NCBI GenBank assembly: GCA_027625915.1
Contig: JANTQA010000040.1
Location: 2,418,001 to 2,482,000, forward strand
From: Anaeramoeba flamelloides
Taxonomy: Eukaryota; Metamonada; Anaeramoebidae
Length of the DNA stretch: 64,000 nt
Direction of reading: 5' to 3'
Position 1 is the first letter of the stretch. Every line of letters begins with the position of its first letter. The notes under the pieces are model-generated. The model did not search any database, was not told the DNA's origin, and was given only the letters and a program-made list of their open reading frames with translations. A program made the translations under genes and the position numbers. Positions 1-10,279 of the stretch are shown here, piece after piece.

Positions 1-801
1 GGGATCTAGAGAAAATTAACATTTTTTCTATCCATCAGTCCCTTCCCTTTTTTATATGTAGAGAATGTAAACAACATATTAACCCCCCCCAAAAAAAAAA
101 AAGGTGAAAAAACCAATAATACTCATAATCAGTAGAGTATTATTATATAAAGATTTAATAACTGAAAATAACTAAGATTAAATATTCCGATAAAAAAGGT
201 TATTTTTTATCATTTTTTTTAGCTTATCTTTTCAAAAAAAAATAATAACTCTTTTTAATTTCATTGAGGTAATATTCACCAAAAAATAAAAATTGGATTA
301 AAAATTTTCATTCTTAAAAAGTAAATCGAGAATTGTCATTAGTAGTATTTATTAATTCTTTGACCTTTCAAAAAAAAATCAGTAAAAGCATATCTTTCTT
401 TTTATTTTTTTTTTCTTCTAGTACTATTTAAAAAAAGAATAAAAAGAGAACACAAAACACTACTAATATCTTGTAATTTGTTATTTTAGGTTTATCTAAT
501 TTTTTTTTTTTTGATGATAATTCAACCAACAGAATGTTGTAATTTGAAAAAGCTGGAAAATTTGGAAAGAATACTATGAACTCTTTAAATTTGTTTTTTG
601 TTATTAGAAGTAAAAAAAAGTATTGGTTTCTTGGTTATGAATGATGAATTAATGAGTTGGATCATTGAAAAGGGCTAATAATTTTAGGGAATAATCGTAT
701 TCAAGAACTCTTTTAAAAATTCAAAAGTAAAAGAGAGAGTGCAAAAAACAGCACCCAATAAAAACATAAAGGGATCAGAAAGGTTGTAAATGAGATATTT
801 T
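1..801. other. AT-rich flank without recognised gene
   Basis: This stretch is A/T homopolymer-rich, and short reading frames here have no family resemblance. Part of 684-801 is the 3' flank of the minus-strand TH1 gene. Nothing else could be supported. Confidence 0.6.
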
Positions 802-1407
802 TTAATTATTTGATTTTTTTTGTTTTTGCTTTTGTCTTTGAAATAATTGCGTAGAGACACCTTCATTTGTGAGCCTAAATCTTAACTCGCGTCTTACACC
901 TTCTGTGATTCTATAATTAAAATTGTCCATGAACCTTATTTCGACAATGTGGCTTAATCTTTTACAGCAATCGATAATACAAGAAAGAATTTCTGTTTTT
1001 CGCGAAGAGACAATTAAATAATCATACTCGTCTCGAACACCCAAAACAAAAAAATTGTCTGGAAGGGTAGACATCGTAATTGCCGTTAATTTGTTGATTT
1101 CTATTTTCCTTAACAGCTTGTATGATGACGGATCCAAATTATAAATATTTCTGTTTGTGATTAATAAGACACGCTCCTGAACTTTGTTCCTTTTATTAAT
1201 TTTTGCAATCGTGTCACAAAAAACAATCCTTGAATCACGGTTTTTTTTCATCATGTTTTGAATGTTCTTTTTGTTTTCCAATCGTAAGTAATTGCCATGA
1301 AATTCTTTTGTTGCAGAAGAGCGTCTTCGATCTTTCTTCCCAGCAAGCAAATTGTCCATCCTTATTTTTGGATCTTCATTTTCAATTTCGTTTTTTAATT
1401 GGGTCAT
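802..1407 (-). CDS. Stand-alone myosin-I tail (TH1) domain protein
   Basis: A single-exon gene of 201 residues. The ATG at 1407 is the first in the frame; an upstream extension to 1464 starts only with TTG. From about residue 27 to the end it follows the class I myosin tail homology 1 domain: a basic RRRSS start, then EFHGNYLRL, the VFCDTIAKINKRNKVQERVLL-type core, LDPSSYKLLRKIEI, and the DNFFVLGV strand. In class I myosins TH1 binds acidic phospholipids and links the motor to membranes. Here no motor, IQ motif or SH3 is attached, so this is a free TH1 protein, presumably a peripheral membrane-binding protein (inference). The Lys/Gln-rich C-terminus (QRQKQKQKK) would add charge. The family is clear; the role is not known. 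Confidence 0.8.
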   Translation of the reverse strand: MTQLKNEIENEDPKIRMDNLLAGKKDRRRSSATKEFHGNYLRLENKKNIQNMMKKNRDSRIVFCDTIAKINKRNKVQERVLLITNRNIYNLDPSSYKLLRKIEINKLTAITMSTLPDNFFVLGVRDEYDYLIVSSRKTEILSCIIDCCKRLSHIVEIRFMDNFNYRITEGVRRELRFRLTNEGVSTQLFQRQKQKQKKSNN

Positions 1408-1544
1408 TATTGTGGTTTTTGTTATTCTTTTTATTCTTCTTGTTTTGTAGTTGTTGAATTGCAAACAATTGTTTGAAAAGAAAAAACAAAAATTTTGTTT
1501 AATTTAGGAAAAGAGAAACAAAGGAGAAAAATGAAATTTTTTTC

Positions 1545-1868
1545 CAGACCTCACTCCAAAAAATCCAGTGACTTTTCGAAGGTGACATATTCTATCAAAC
1601 TTACAAACACTTGAAGTCGATTTATGAGTCTTTGATTACTTTCCAACACTTTTAAAAGGGATATGTGTTTTAGAAGTGTAAAAGCTTTGTAAAAGTCTTA
1701 CGGGTTGTTGTATTCTAAAATGGGACAATTTTCACTTCATTTTCAATTTCTTTTTTCAAATTTAGAGTCCCAAACTACAATTCCCTTTTTTGATAACTCA
1801 GTTTATCAAAGAAAAATCTGGAAAAGGAAGTGAAATTTTTTTTCCATTTATAATTCAAATATTGAAGT
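1545..1868. repeat. Dispersed repeat P followed by a family-C MITE
   Basis: 1545-1715 resembles 31360-31510, including the shared stretch around TTACAAACACTT and GTAAAAGTCT. Next to it, 1711-1868 has inverted ends: TTTTCACTTCATTTTC on the left and its near complement GGAAGTGAAATTTTTTTTCC on the right, with TTCAAATATTGA outside. The same ends occur at 37700-37970, 45520-46393 and 45836-46011 (family C). No ORF is present, so this is a non-autonomous inverted-repeat element. Confidence 0.55.
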
Positions 1869-1869
1869 T

Positions 1870-2342
1870 AAAAAAATCCCCAACAAGTTTTTTAATTGTG
1901 TATATTAGGAAAATTGGTGTGTAATTTCTTTTCAGTAAAAGCAAAACCTGATTTAAGAATCAAACTTCTAAAATTAAAGCCCACCCACCTCTTAGAATGA
2001 TTACAAATGAAATTATTCTTGTTCAAAATGCTATTTAATCAATCAAAAAACAATAATAAAAATTATCATTTTCAAAACTCAAGTAAACCTCTATAAAAAC
2101 CCATTGTTTTTCAAAAAAAGTTGAATATTTATGGTTATCAAATAATTACTTGAGTATTATATAGAAACCCGACTTTAATGAACTTTGGGTAGGTTTATAA
2201 CGAATATGATCAAAAATTATGTTATTTATATAAAGGATTTGATTGAAAATAAATGAAAGTATTTACCATTACTTTTACTAATATTCACAATTAAAAAATT
2301 TGTCCTGGATTTTTTTCTCATCTTATATTTTTTTTTCTACTA
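1870..2342. repeat. MITE family D, degenerate copy
   Basis: The left arm carries AATTGTGTATATTAGGAAAA and the right arm TACTAATATTCACAATTA, inverted with respect to each other. The middle contains ATAATAAAAATTATCATTTT and matches 34930-35422 and 40566-41200 in reverse orientation. It is about 470 bp, has no ORF, and is the most diverged of the three copies. Confidence 0.6.
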
Positions 2343-3708
2343 TACCAGTAATATTTTTTGTATTTTAGAATTTGTAATTTTTGTTAACGTACAGAAATTG
2401 TCTTTGCTTGTAGGTTTCCAAAACAGTTCCCAATAACCTTATTCACATATATATTTGGAAAAAGTGAAATCACCCAATAGAGGATCTTTGTTCCTTATTG
2501 CTGAAAAATGATTCAATTTTAAATTGAACAATATCACTTAAGGACCCATATAATTTCTATTTTTATAACATTTTTATGACAAATTTAATTCATAAAAAAG
2601 AGTCTTTATGTTCAAGACTTTTTAATATGATTATGAGACTACAATTTCATAAAGCTGTTATAAAAATTTGTGAATAAAGAATTATATTAGATATCACCAA
2701 AAATTGGTCTTGTGAAATTTATAATCCACTCTCAAGATATTTTAATGAAAATGTGATTATACACTTTAATATAATGATTTTCAGGTTATTTGAAATTTAT
2801 AAGTAGAAAGATTTTAGTGGATTATCATTATTTAATTCTGAAATCTTAGTTTCTTTTAGGATTCTTCGTTCGGCTAATCTATAAAAAGGATACAATAAAA
2901 AAAATAAAAAAGTGATATATGAATCAATCGAGTAAATGAATTACTATGTAATATCTTGAGCAAAAAAGATAAATTTAAAATGAAAATTTATTCCCATTTA
3001 TTATTGAAGAATGGTATGATATTATTTTTTTTTTATAAAACCAATAGATAGTCTTTATCTTGATTTCGAGTACAATAATCTTGAAATAATTTTTGATATA
3101 AAATTAAAATAAGGAGGATTCTCATTTTTTATGAAAAATTTAGTTTCTGGTTTGAATTTGGCCCGGATTTTTTTGATGTTTTTTTAAGAGACAAAATAAA
3201 TTCTCTTTTTGTAAAAAATTGCTATATTTTGGGAGAATTTCAAGAAAATAATAAATACAGTTATTGAATTTCATGAATCAGTATCAAATATATCAAGTGA
3301 TGTAGATCTGAAAAATATTGCATCATTTTTTATATTTTTTCTAATATTTTTTCTCTCGAGAAGAATAACATAATTACTTTTTCTTTATTGTCAATTTCTT
3401 AAGATGGGTTTCATATGTCATCCTTTGAGAAAAACAAACAACAATTGTTCATTAAAAAAACAGTTTTTAAAAGGCTTGGTGGGTGATTTTAAAAGCTATA
3501 CTTGACAAATTCCTATTGTGATAATTAATAATTTCTAAAAGACGCTTAATGAAAAAGATGATTTTATACAATAATATTACTCTTATTATCAATTTTAAAA
3601 CTAAAATGTATACTACAGAGTAGAGAGAGGTCTTCTTAAACACAAAAATTTTCAAAAAGGTTCAAATATTTTAGAAATTTTCAAAAAGAGTTTCATTTTT
3701 TAATAAAA
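2343..3708. other. Intergenic, no recognised feature
   Basis: AT-rich sequence with short frames only; I saw no gene, tRNA or clear repeat. The last part would hold the promoter of the gene starting at 3709. Confidence 0.5.
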
Positions 3709-4032
3709 ATGGATCAACTGTTTATTGTAAATTTTTCCGAGTGTGATCATAGGGTATTCAATATTGAATATTCTTCTGATAGTGACTTTCAGCCTGAAAG
3801 TGAAAATTCCGAAGGTGAGGTTCAAGAGGAGCAAAATGAAGGAAATATGGACATCATTGATGAGAATGTTGGTGGATCTGAACTTTTAGACGAAGAAGGA
3901 ATTTCCAATTTGGTAGACTCCCAACAACAACAACAACAACAACAACAGCAAACTACCGCGCCAAGGGTTTATTCTTTGCTGTCTAGTGCTATTACAAATA
4001 TACAATCTCGTTATTTAGATCCTAATGTTTGA
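3709..4032 (+). CDS. Small acidic protein with a polyglutamine tract
   Basis: A 107-residue open frame from ATG to TGA that I do not recognise. It starts MDQLFIVNFSECDHRVFNIE, becomes strongly acidic (Ser/Glu/Asp-rich, about residues 23-67), has ten glutamines at residues 72-81 encoded mostly by CAA, and ends with a possible amphipathic segment around RVYSLLSSAITNIQSRYLD. There is no signal peptide or membrane segment. Composition and codon use are coding-like compared with its flanks. It lies about 270 bp upstream of the ubinuclein-like gene on the same strand; poly(T) and an AATAAAAATAAAAG stretch follow the stop. It may be a nuclear or regulatory protein (inference from composition only). 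A splice variant using GTAAAT inside codons 7-8 is conceivable but would waste the frame. Confidence 0.55.
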   Translation: MDQLFIVNFSECDHRVFNIEYSSDSDFQPESENSEGEVQEEQNEGNMDIIDENVGGSELLDEEGISNLVDSQQQQQQQQQQTTAPRVYSLLSSAITNIQSRYLDPNV

Positions 4033-4297
4033 AACTTTTAATCACAAAAGTTTTTTTTTTTTTTTTTTTTGGAAATTTTTTCTTTTTCATTAAATCCTCA
4101 GAAGAAAAAGGAAGAATAAAAATAAAAGTGGTAAAAAAAAACAAAATGGGGAAATAGTTTCCTTTCTTTTGGAATTTATCATTTTGATGTTTACGTTAAT
4201 TTATTTTGAAAATTAAAAATTTTTTCTGTTCTCTTTCTTGAAAAAATTAAAAAAAAAATAAAAATAAATAAATCAATAAAAAATAATCATTAAAGAG

Positions 4298-5273
4298 TAA
4301 ATGGAACCGAGGATACGATTTAAACGATCCTTTTATAGATGATCATGAATTAAAAAAAACTGTTTATTCAAGCAAATCAAAAAAAGGAAAGTTTTTTATC
4401 AAATATGGAAAGAACAGGGGCGAAAAAAAGAAAAAGCTCAATTCAAGAAAAAGAAACCAGCCCGAGGGAGAAGGTGGAAATGATCTTTCAAACCAACCAA
4501 TTGACGAATACGAACAGGAAGATCTAAATTCCTATCAAGAAAGATTAACAAAACAAAAAAAAAAATATGACCAAAATTTTACAAAGCTCCAGAGCGCAAT
4601 TAATGAAAAATTAAAAAAAGAAGGAATTACAATACCAACCATACAAAACAATCAAATAGAAAACGAACAAGGCATAGAAAAAGAGAAAGAAAACGATAAT
4701 AAAAAAGAAAATGAAAAAGAAAATAAAAAAATAGAGGATAACAAAAATGACAAGGAGATAGTCAAAACAGAAGAAAAAGAAAAAGAAAAAGAGAATGCAA
4801 TTGGAATGGAAATTGAAGAAAAAGAGAAAGAAATTCAAAAAGAAGAAGAGCAAGAGAAACCAAAGCAAGCTGTAATTGAAAAAGAACAAGTAAAAGAAGA
4901 AGAAGAAAAGAAAATTGATTTGGAAAAGCCAAAAACTGAAGAAACAGAAACAAAAGATCCAAACCAACAAGCTACCAATACCACAACAAATGACGAAAAC
5001 AATAAAAAAATTGAACAAAAAAAAAACGTTACAAGGATATTGTGGAATAAGACAATGAAAAAACTCTTTAATAAATGTGCCTATAGAAGAGAAAAATGTG
5101 CTTCATTAGAATATAAAATCTCTAAAATTAAAGATAGGATCGAGATCGAAAAAAAAAAGTTTGTTGCACAAAAAATGGATACATTTTTCCAGCTTATCGA
5201 AACAATTTCAGCTGAAAGAATTAAAAAGGTTGGTGCAAAAAGAATCTATACACGATATAAAAAAAATAATTAA
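4298..5273 (+). CDS. Ubinuclein/HPC2-like HIR-complex subunit (5' exon unresolved)
   Basis: The frame is open from the TAA at 4284-4286 to the TAA at 5271-5273, about 325 residues. Near its start it reads NRGYDLNDPFIDDHEL, then SSKSKKGKFFIKYGK. This is the signature of the Hpc2-related domain of ubinuclein/HPC2, which binds HIRA in the histone H3.3 chaperone complex. The middle is Glu/Lys/Asn-rich low complexity. The last 80 residues (ILWNKTMKKLF onward, about 5030-5270) resemble the ubinuclein middle domain that contacts H3/H4. No in-frame ATG precedes the Hpc2-related domain, so a short upstream exon is needed. Two candidates fit the phase with acceptor AG at 4296-4297: ATG 4146 with donor at 4157, or ATG 4187 with donor at 4195. 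Neither donor has the GTAA seen in most other introns here. Confidence 0.75.
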
Positions 5274-5717
5274 ATCATTGATTTTCTACAAATCAAATCC
5301 CCTTTCTTTAATTTTATTTATTTATGATTTTATTTTTATCAAATAATAACACTTTAAAAAAGTTTATTAATAATTCTATTATTATTAAAATTTCAATAAC
5401 AACCCAATAACACTGACTACAATTCCCCCCTTTTTTTGTTTTATTTCTGATTTTTTGTCCCATCAAAAGATATATATTATTATTTTCCAATTTATTGAAT
5501 ATAAACTTTTAAACACATAATGAATTGATTTTATGAATCGAATCAAGATTTTGGATTTCAAAAAAATGTAAAAATGACTCTTTTTTAATGAGATAACTTT
5601 TTGGTGTTTTGATAATTAATCAAAGTTTACCAAGATCATCTCAAAACAAAATGAAATTTTTATGAACAATACCATGTTTAAATAAGATTTTATAAATAGA
5701 AAATCAAGTATAAAATA
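5274..5717. other. Intergenic, 3' flank of the ubinuclein-like gene
   Basis: AT-rich sequence with no gene or clear repeat seen before the start of element B at 5718. Confidence 0.5.
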
Positions 5718-6421
5718 AACCATTTTCCAGTCAAAGGTTTACTGTTGTAATTTGCGAATTGTACGTGTTTAAAGGGTTTGCATGAATATTAGAAGAAAAA
5801 TTTATGTTGGAAATTTTCAAAATTTAAATCATTTTTTTACATTTTTGCACATTTTACATTCACAATCTTGATTTTTTTTGAAGCCTAATTCAGGTAGCAA
5901 TAATTTTTTTTATTACAAGATCATTAGTCACTTGGTAAAAACATGTTATTCTATTGTTATCGAAACTGTGGAAATGATTGTTATGAAATCAATATGATTT
6001 CTATTGGAATTTTTTTCAATCTTTGATCTTGATATTTGTTTAATAAATTTGAAAATTTTTACTAAATTTTAATCTCCTTTGTCAAACAGATTCCACAAAT
6101 CCCAACCCACTTCGTTTGGGGGGCTTAGTTTCTCAAAGAAAACTATGGAAAATGAAGGGGAAATTGTATCGTATTATTTATTCAAATAAAAATCAGAAGT
6201 TCAAAACAAACATTCTTGTTTTTCTCAATAGGGAACCAAAGAATTTGAGTTTTTTTATTTTTATGAAAATCTATTGATTAATTTGTTTTATTTTAGATGG
6301 ATTTCAACAATTCTTTGATGTGTATTATTCTACTTATTTCTTATTTGTTCTTCAAAGGCCAATTATATAAAACTATTGATATTTCAAAAAAATGTTATGT
6401 ATATTTGACAGAAACAAAGTT
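5718..6421. mobile_element. TA-flanked MITE family B, copy 1
   Basis: An element of about 704 bp flanked by TA at 5716-5717 and 6422-6423. Its left end, AACCATTTTCCAGTCAAAGG, and right end, GACAGAAACAAAGTT, are inverted. The whole length matches 45615-46315 in reverse, including blocks such as TTATTTCTTATTTGTTCTTC. The frame at 6297-6503 lies across its end and is not a gene. There is no transposase, so it is non-autonomous. TA flanks fit the Tc1/mariner-type target (family knowledge). Confidence 0.75.
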
Positions 6422-6423
6422 TA

Positions 6424-7184
6424 GATGTATCTCTAAAAATATAAGAAGACAAACCAAACATTTTATTTGTTATTGTACCAGATTTAATTGTTTCGAAAAG
6501 TAGGAAAATAAGATTTGAAAATTGTTGTTATCTTGAAAAACCTCAAATGGTAATTAATCGGAATGAAAGAATTAAAAAATGAAAAATCTATTGGTTTTTT
6601 GAGTTTGTAATCTGAATTTATTTTTTTTAGTATATTTTGAAAAAAAATATTGAATCCAAGATATATTTCAGAAATTTTAATCGGCATTTAGATGCGGAAA
6701 TAAAAAAAAATATTCGTTTTGTGATTAAAAACAATTAATTATTAAATATTATTATAAGATCACTTTCAAATCATTCTAAAATAAAAAAAGCAATATACCT
6801 GATTAAATCTAATAAAAAAATTTAATCAAATCAAATCAAAATTTGAGACACAATTTTTTGAAAGAGAATGAAGACAATTTTAGCACTAAATACGCAATGA
6901 AAAAAAAATAACAAGATTATTTTTTAGTAATCAATATACTCATTTTAAAAAATAGTATATCGTCTCAAATTACACAATTTAATTTGTCTTTTTTAAGATC
7001 TTTTTTTTTTCCACTTAATCTTTAACAAAAAAAAAATCATCAAAAAAAGAAAAAAACAAAAAAGAACATAAAAAAAAAAAGAAAAAGAAATAAAAAGAAA
7101 TAGAAAAAAGAAAAAAATAGAGAAAAAAAATAAAATAGAAAAAAGAAAAAAAAAAAAATTTATAAAATAAATACTATAAAAAGA
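6424..7184. other. Intergenic with a long purine-rich tract
   Basis: No gene was recognised. 7000-7160 is nearly pure A/G on the plus strand (AAAAAAGAAAAA-type repeats); the minus-strand frame there reads as hydrophobic Phe runs and is an artefact of the tract. Confidence 0.5.
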
Positions 7185-7545
7185 TTTTGAAAATAACCAA
7201 CACTTCACCTCGTTCTTTTAAAAAAATTTTCTTGGGTGAAAACATTTTTAATATTCTAGAAAAGTCAAAAGGGCGTGGATAACCTTTCAAACGATTTTCA
7301 TATCACTTAACCACTTGATCATCAATTATTAAGAAATTGTTAGAATACTTGTTTTTATGTTATTGTTCTTATTCTTTTTGTATCTTTATATTGTGAACAA
7401 ACCATTTATAAGGTTTGTGTGGTTTTTTAATAGATCACAAATAAGAAGTAAACATACCCTTTCTTTTTTCTCTTTATTAAACTTTTGAGGTAATAATCTT
7501 TTTTTTTCTTTTTTGAAAGTTATGTTAAAATGGGGTTAAAAAATG
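7185..7545. repeat. Dispersed repeat O, copy 1
   Basis: About 360 bp matching 30900-31290 in the same orientation. Shared blocks include ACCAACACTTCA, TTCTTGGGT, CAATTATTAAGA and AATAAGAAG. The second copy lies inside element N in NAD kinase intron 1. The nature of this repeat is unknown and no ORF is shared. Confidence 0.6.
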
Positions 7546-8189
7546 GCTAATTTAATAGGAATATTTGAGTTGATTATTTCTTGAAAAAAATATAGTTCTT
7601 AAATAAAACTTTACCGATTTATGACTCTTATTGATTTTTTTGATTTTTTTGTATTTTCATTTGAGTTGTTGAGTAGTCTGAAAGGGCCTCTAAAAGTTAA
7701 AAAATGGAATAGAAATAGTAATAAAATATATCTGAATTTTCTCTTGATCAAATTTAAACAATTATGTTTTTTATTAAAAAAAAAAAAAATAGAATCTATT
7801 GTAGGTAATACTTATAATTTTTACTGAGGGTTTAAAAGGGATGGGAAAATAATTCTTCGAAAAATGTTGTATTCTAGATAAAAAAATCTTTAAGTTGAGA
7901 TAATTGCTTTTAAAACTTATGTTAATAATTATAAAATTCGTCTTGATTTAATATCTTAAAAAAAAAGAATAAAAAAACTTTTAGAATTTTTTTTTTATTT
8001 TTTATTTTTTTTTCCTTAAATAACATCAACTTTCAACCAAAAATAACCCAGACAATTAGACCCACTGTTTTGAAAATAAGAAATATATTTTTCATTCTTG
8101 ATATTTATTACACCCTGTTAAGAAATCGATATTATTTACCCCCCCTCAATACATTCAAATATCGACAGTTGGAAAAAAATATTTTATTT
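7546..8189. other. Intergenic, no recognised feature
   Basis: AT-rich sequence; short frames here have no family resemblance. The left end of the second element B may start in the last part, but its terminus could not be found. Confidence 0.4.
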
Positions 8190-9367
8190 TTTCAAGTACA
8201 TGTTTCAAAATTAAATTTTTTTACCGTCAAATGGGAAAAATATTTTTATAATTGACATTTGAATAACATATAAGAATTGAGTAGAATTATACACATCAAG
8301 GAATAGTATGTACCCAATCTGAAATAAAACTGAAAAATTAATAGATTTTCTTATAAAAATAAACTATTTTTCAAAAATTTTGACTTACTTTATAATTTTT
8401 ATTGACCATGTTTTGAGGGTTTATTCCAATATTTTATACAAAAAAATATTTTCAAATTTTTGGATCAGAATCATTTTTTCTAATTTTGCAAATTTTAGTT
8501 TTACTTTTTCAAATTTTTGTTTTTCTTTTGTTTTTGTTTTTCTTTTTCTTTTTCCTTTTTTTTGATTTCTTTTTTTTTTTTCTATTTTTTTCTTTTTTCT
8601 ATTTCTTTTTTTTTCTTTTTTGATTTCTTTTTTTTTTTTTAAAGATCGTGTGGAAAAAAAAGTGCTTCGAAAAGACAAATAATCACTATGAAAATTGATA
8701 CTTTGTAATGTCTTTTAAAATGAATTTAATGATTCATCAAAAATCTTGTTGTTCAACTTTTTATCACAGTGAAAGTCCAGTCAAAAAAAAAGCATAAATG
8801 TTCATTTCAAAAAATGTGATTCACCTTGTTTTAGTTTTTGGTTTTATTTTTTTTGTAATTTTTAATATATCAGGTGAATATATATTTATAATGACTTATA
8901 AGTGGATTACAAATCAGATTTAGTTATTAATTGTTATTGGACACTAAAGGATAATAATTTTTTTTTCAATTTATTATTTCAGATGAGCCACAATATTTGA
9001 AAAAGAGTTTAGAAAAATCACAATTCTTATGTTCTAATTCAGATAAAAAACGGGTCATTTTGATCTCTGATTAAAGATCAAAGAAAATTCCAATAGAAAT
9101 AAATTATATTTCTCTACAATCATTTTTACTATTCCAATAACAATAGAATAATATATTTTTACCATGTGGCCATTGGTGTAGCAATAAAAAAAAATTACGA
9201 ACAAATTACGTAAAAAAAAAATCAAAAAATTGAAAAAGTAAAATGAGAAAAAATGATTTCAATTTGGAAATTTCCAAAATAAAATTTACCTATCATATCA
9301 ATTCAAACATTTTAAACACATGCAATTTGGTCACTCTATAACTGAATCCCTTTGACTGGAAAATATT
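8190..9367. mobile_element. MITE family B, copy 2, split by an inserted family-A element
   Basis: The outer parts, about 8190-8360 and 9012-9367, together match 45615-46315 (ATAATTGAC near 8250, ACACATCAAGGAA near 8295, and GATCAAAGAAAATTCCAATAG near 9075). The middle is replaced by the family-A element 8362-9009. The right end, CTTTGACTGGAAAATATTTTA, corresponds to the family-B terminus. This copy lacks the inner family-C segment present at 45836-46011. The left terminus is unclear. Confidence 0.65.
8362..9009. mobile_element. TA-flanked MITE family A, copy 1 (nested)
   Basis: 648 bp, flanked by TA at 8360-8361 and 9010-9011. Left end AACTATTTTTCAAAAATTTT; right end AATATTTGAAAAAGAGTT, its inverse. 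It matches 50702-51287 along its whole length (for example GGATCAGAATCATTTTTTCT and AAATCTTGTTGTTCAACTTT in both). The minus-strand frame at 8421-8678 is a purine tract, not a gene. No transposase is present. Confidence 0.8.
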
Positions 9368-10279
9368 TTATTTATTATTTCTGGATCTTAAAATTCATCT
9401 GTAATTTTACTTTAATACAATAAAAAATCATATAAAAATATTTTTTTGACGAAACATGGCATAAATTTTATAATATTATGTTATTTTTTAATTTTTCAAA
9501 CACTGGAAAGGAATTTATAGTCCTATAAAATCCTCTTCAATATCTTAATGGTATGTATGTATTTGCAGGTGTAAAAGTTATGAGATTTTTTGTAGTGTTA
9601 ATTAAAAAAAAGAAATTTTATTTTAAAGTGATTGCAGATTCTCACGATTATATGATTTTTCTCGATAAAGTTGTATTACTCACAATTTATTAATATTTAT
9701 TGCAAATTTATTGATAATATCATGATGAATTATGTTCTCATCAAAATATCCTTGGTTTTTTTTTTTATACAAAAGAACAAAAATAATGAAATTAAGTTTT
9801 TGTTAATATTTTTTGGTTTTATGAATTTTTAAAGAATGATTTTTATACCAAATCTTTTTAATTTACAAAAAGTTATTTTGGTTAAATTCTCTGAGAAATC
9901 TTCAAATACAAAATATAATCTTTTTTCCAATGTTTTGAAATTAACTCTAAAATTCCTTGTTTTCATAATAATAGCCATTTTAGAGAATATTCCAAATATT
10001 AATATATATTTATTCAAAAAATTGTTTGTTGAAACCCGCTCTAAAGATGAACACCACATTATTTCCACTGTGGGTAATTTACAATCATTTTGTTTTTCAA
10101 TGCAAATAATAAATGAAAAATGAAAAAAAATAAAGCATAAAAAATATCAAAAATAAATCCAAATTAAAAAAAGAAAGGGATTTGAAGAAATGATTAGGTA
10201 TATTTTTCTCCTAAAAATTTTGATTTTTTATTTTTTTTAAGATTGTTTGTTCTTTCTTCATTTATTCTAAAAAAAATTC
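9368..10279. other. Intergenic, no recognised feature
   Basis: AT-rich sequence. Open frames at 9829-10068 (-) and 9836-10123 (+) overlap each other, lack family resemblance and have ordinary local composition. The last 150 bases are the 3' flank of RPN12. Confidence 0.45.

Noticed and set aside
4611-5018. Long minus-strand frames rich in Phe and Leu
   Set aside because: They are the antisense of the Glu/Lys-rich ubinuclein linker. The same effect explains frames opposite the E2 linker at 12936-13257.
6297-6503. 68-codon plus-strand frame
   Set aside because: It crosses the right end of MITE B copy 1 (5718-6421); the matching part at 45.6 kb is not open, so it is not a gene.
9829-10123. Overlapping frames on both strands of about 80-95 codons
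   Set aside because: Neither resembles a known family; AT-rich DNA gives such frames by chance, and there are no neighbouring exons.
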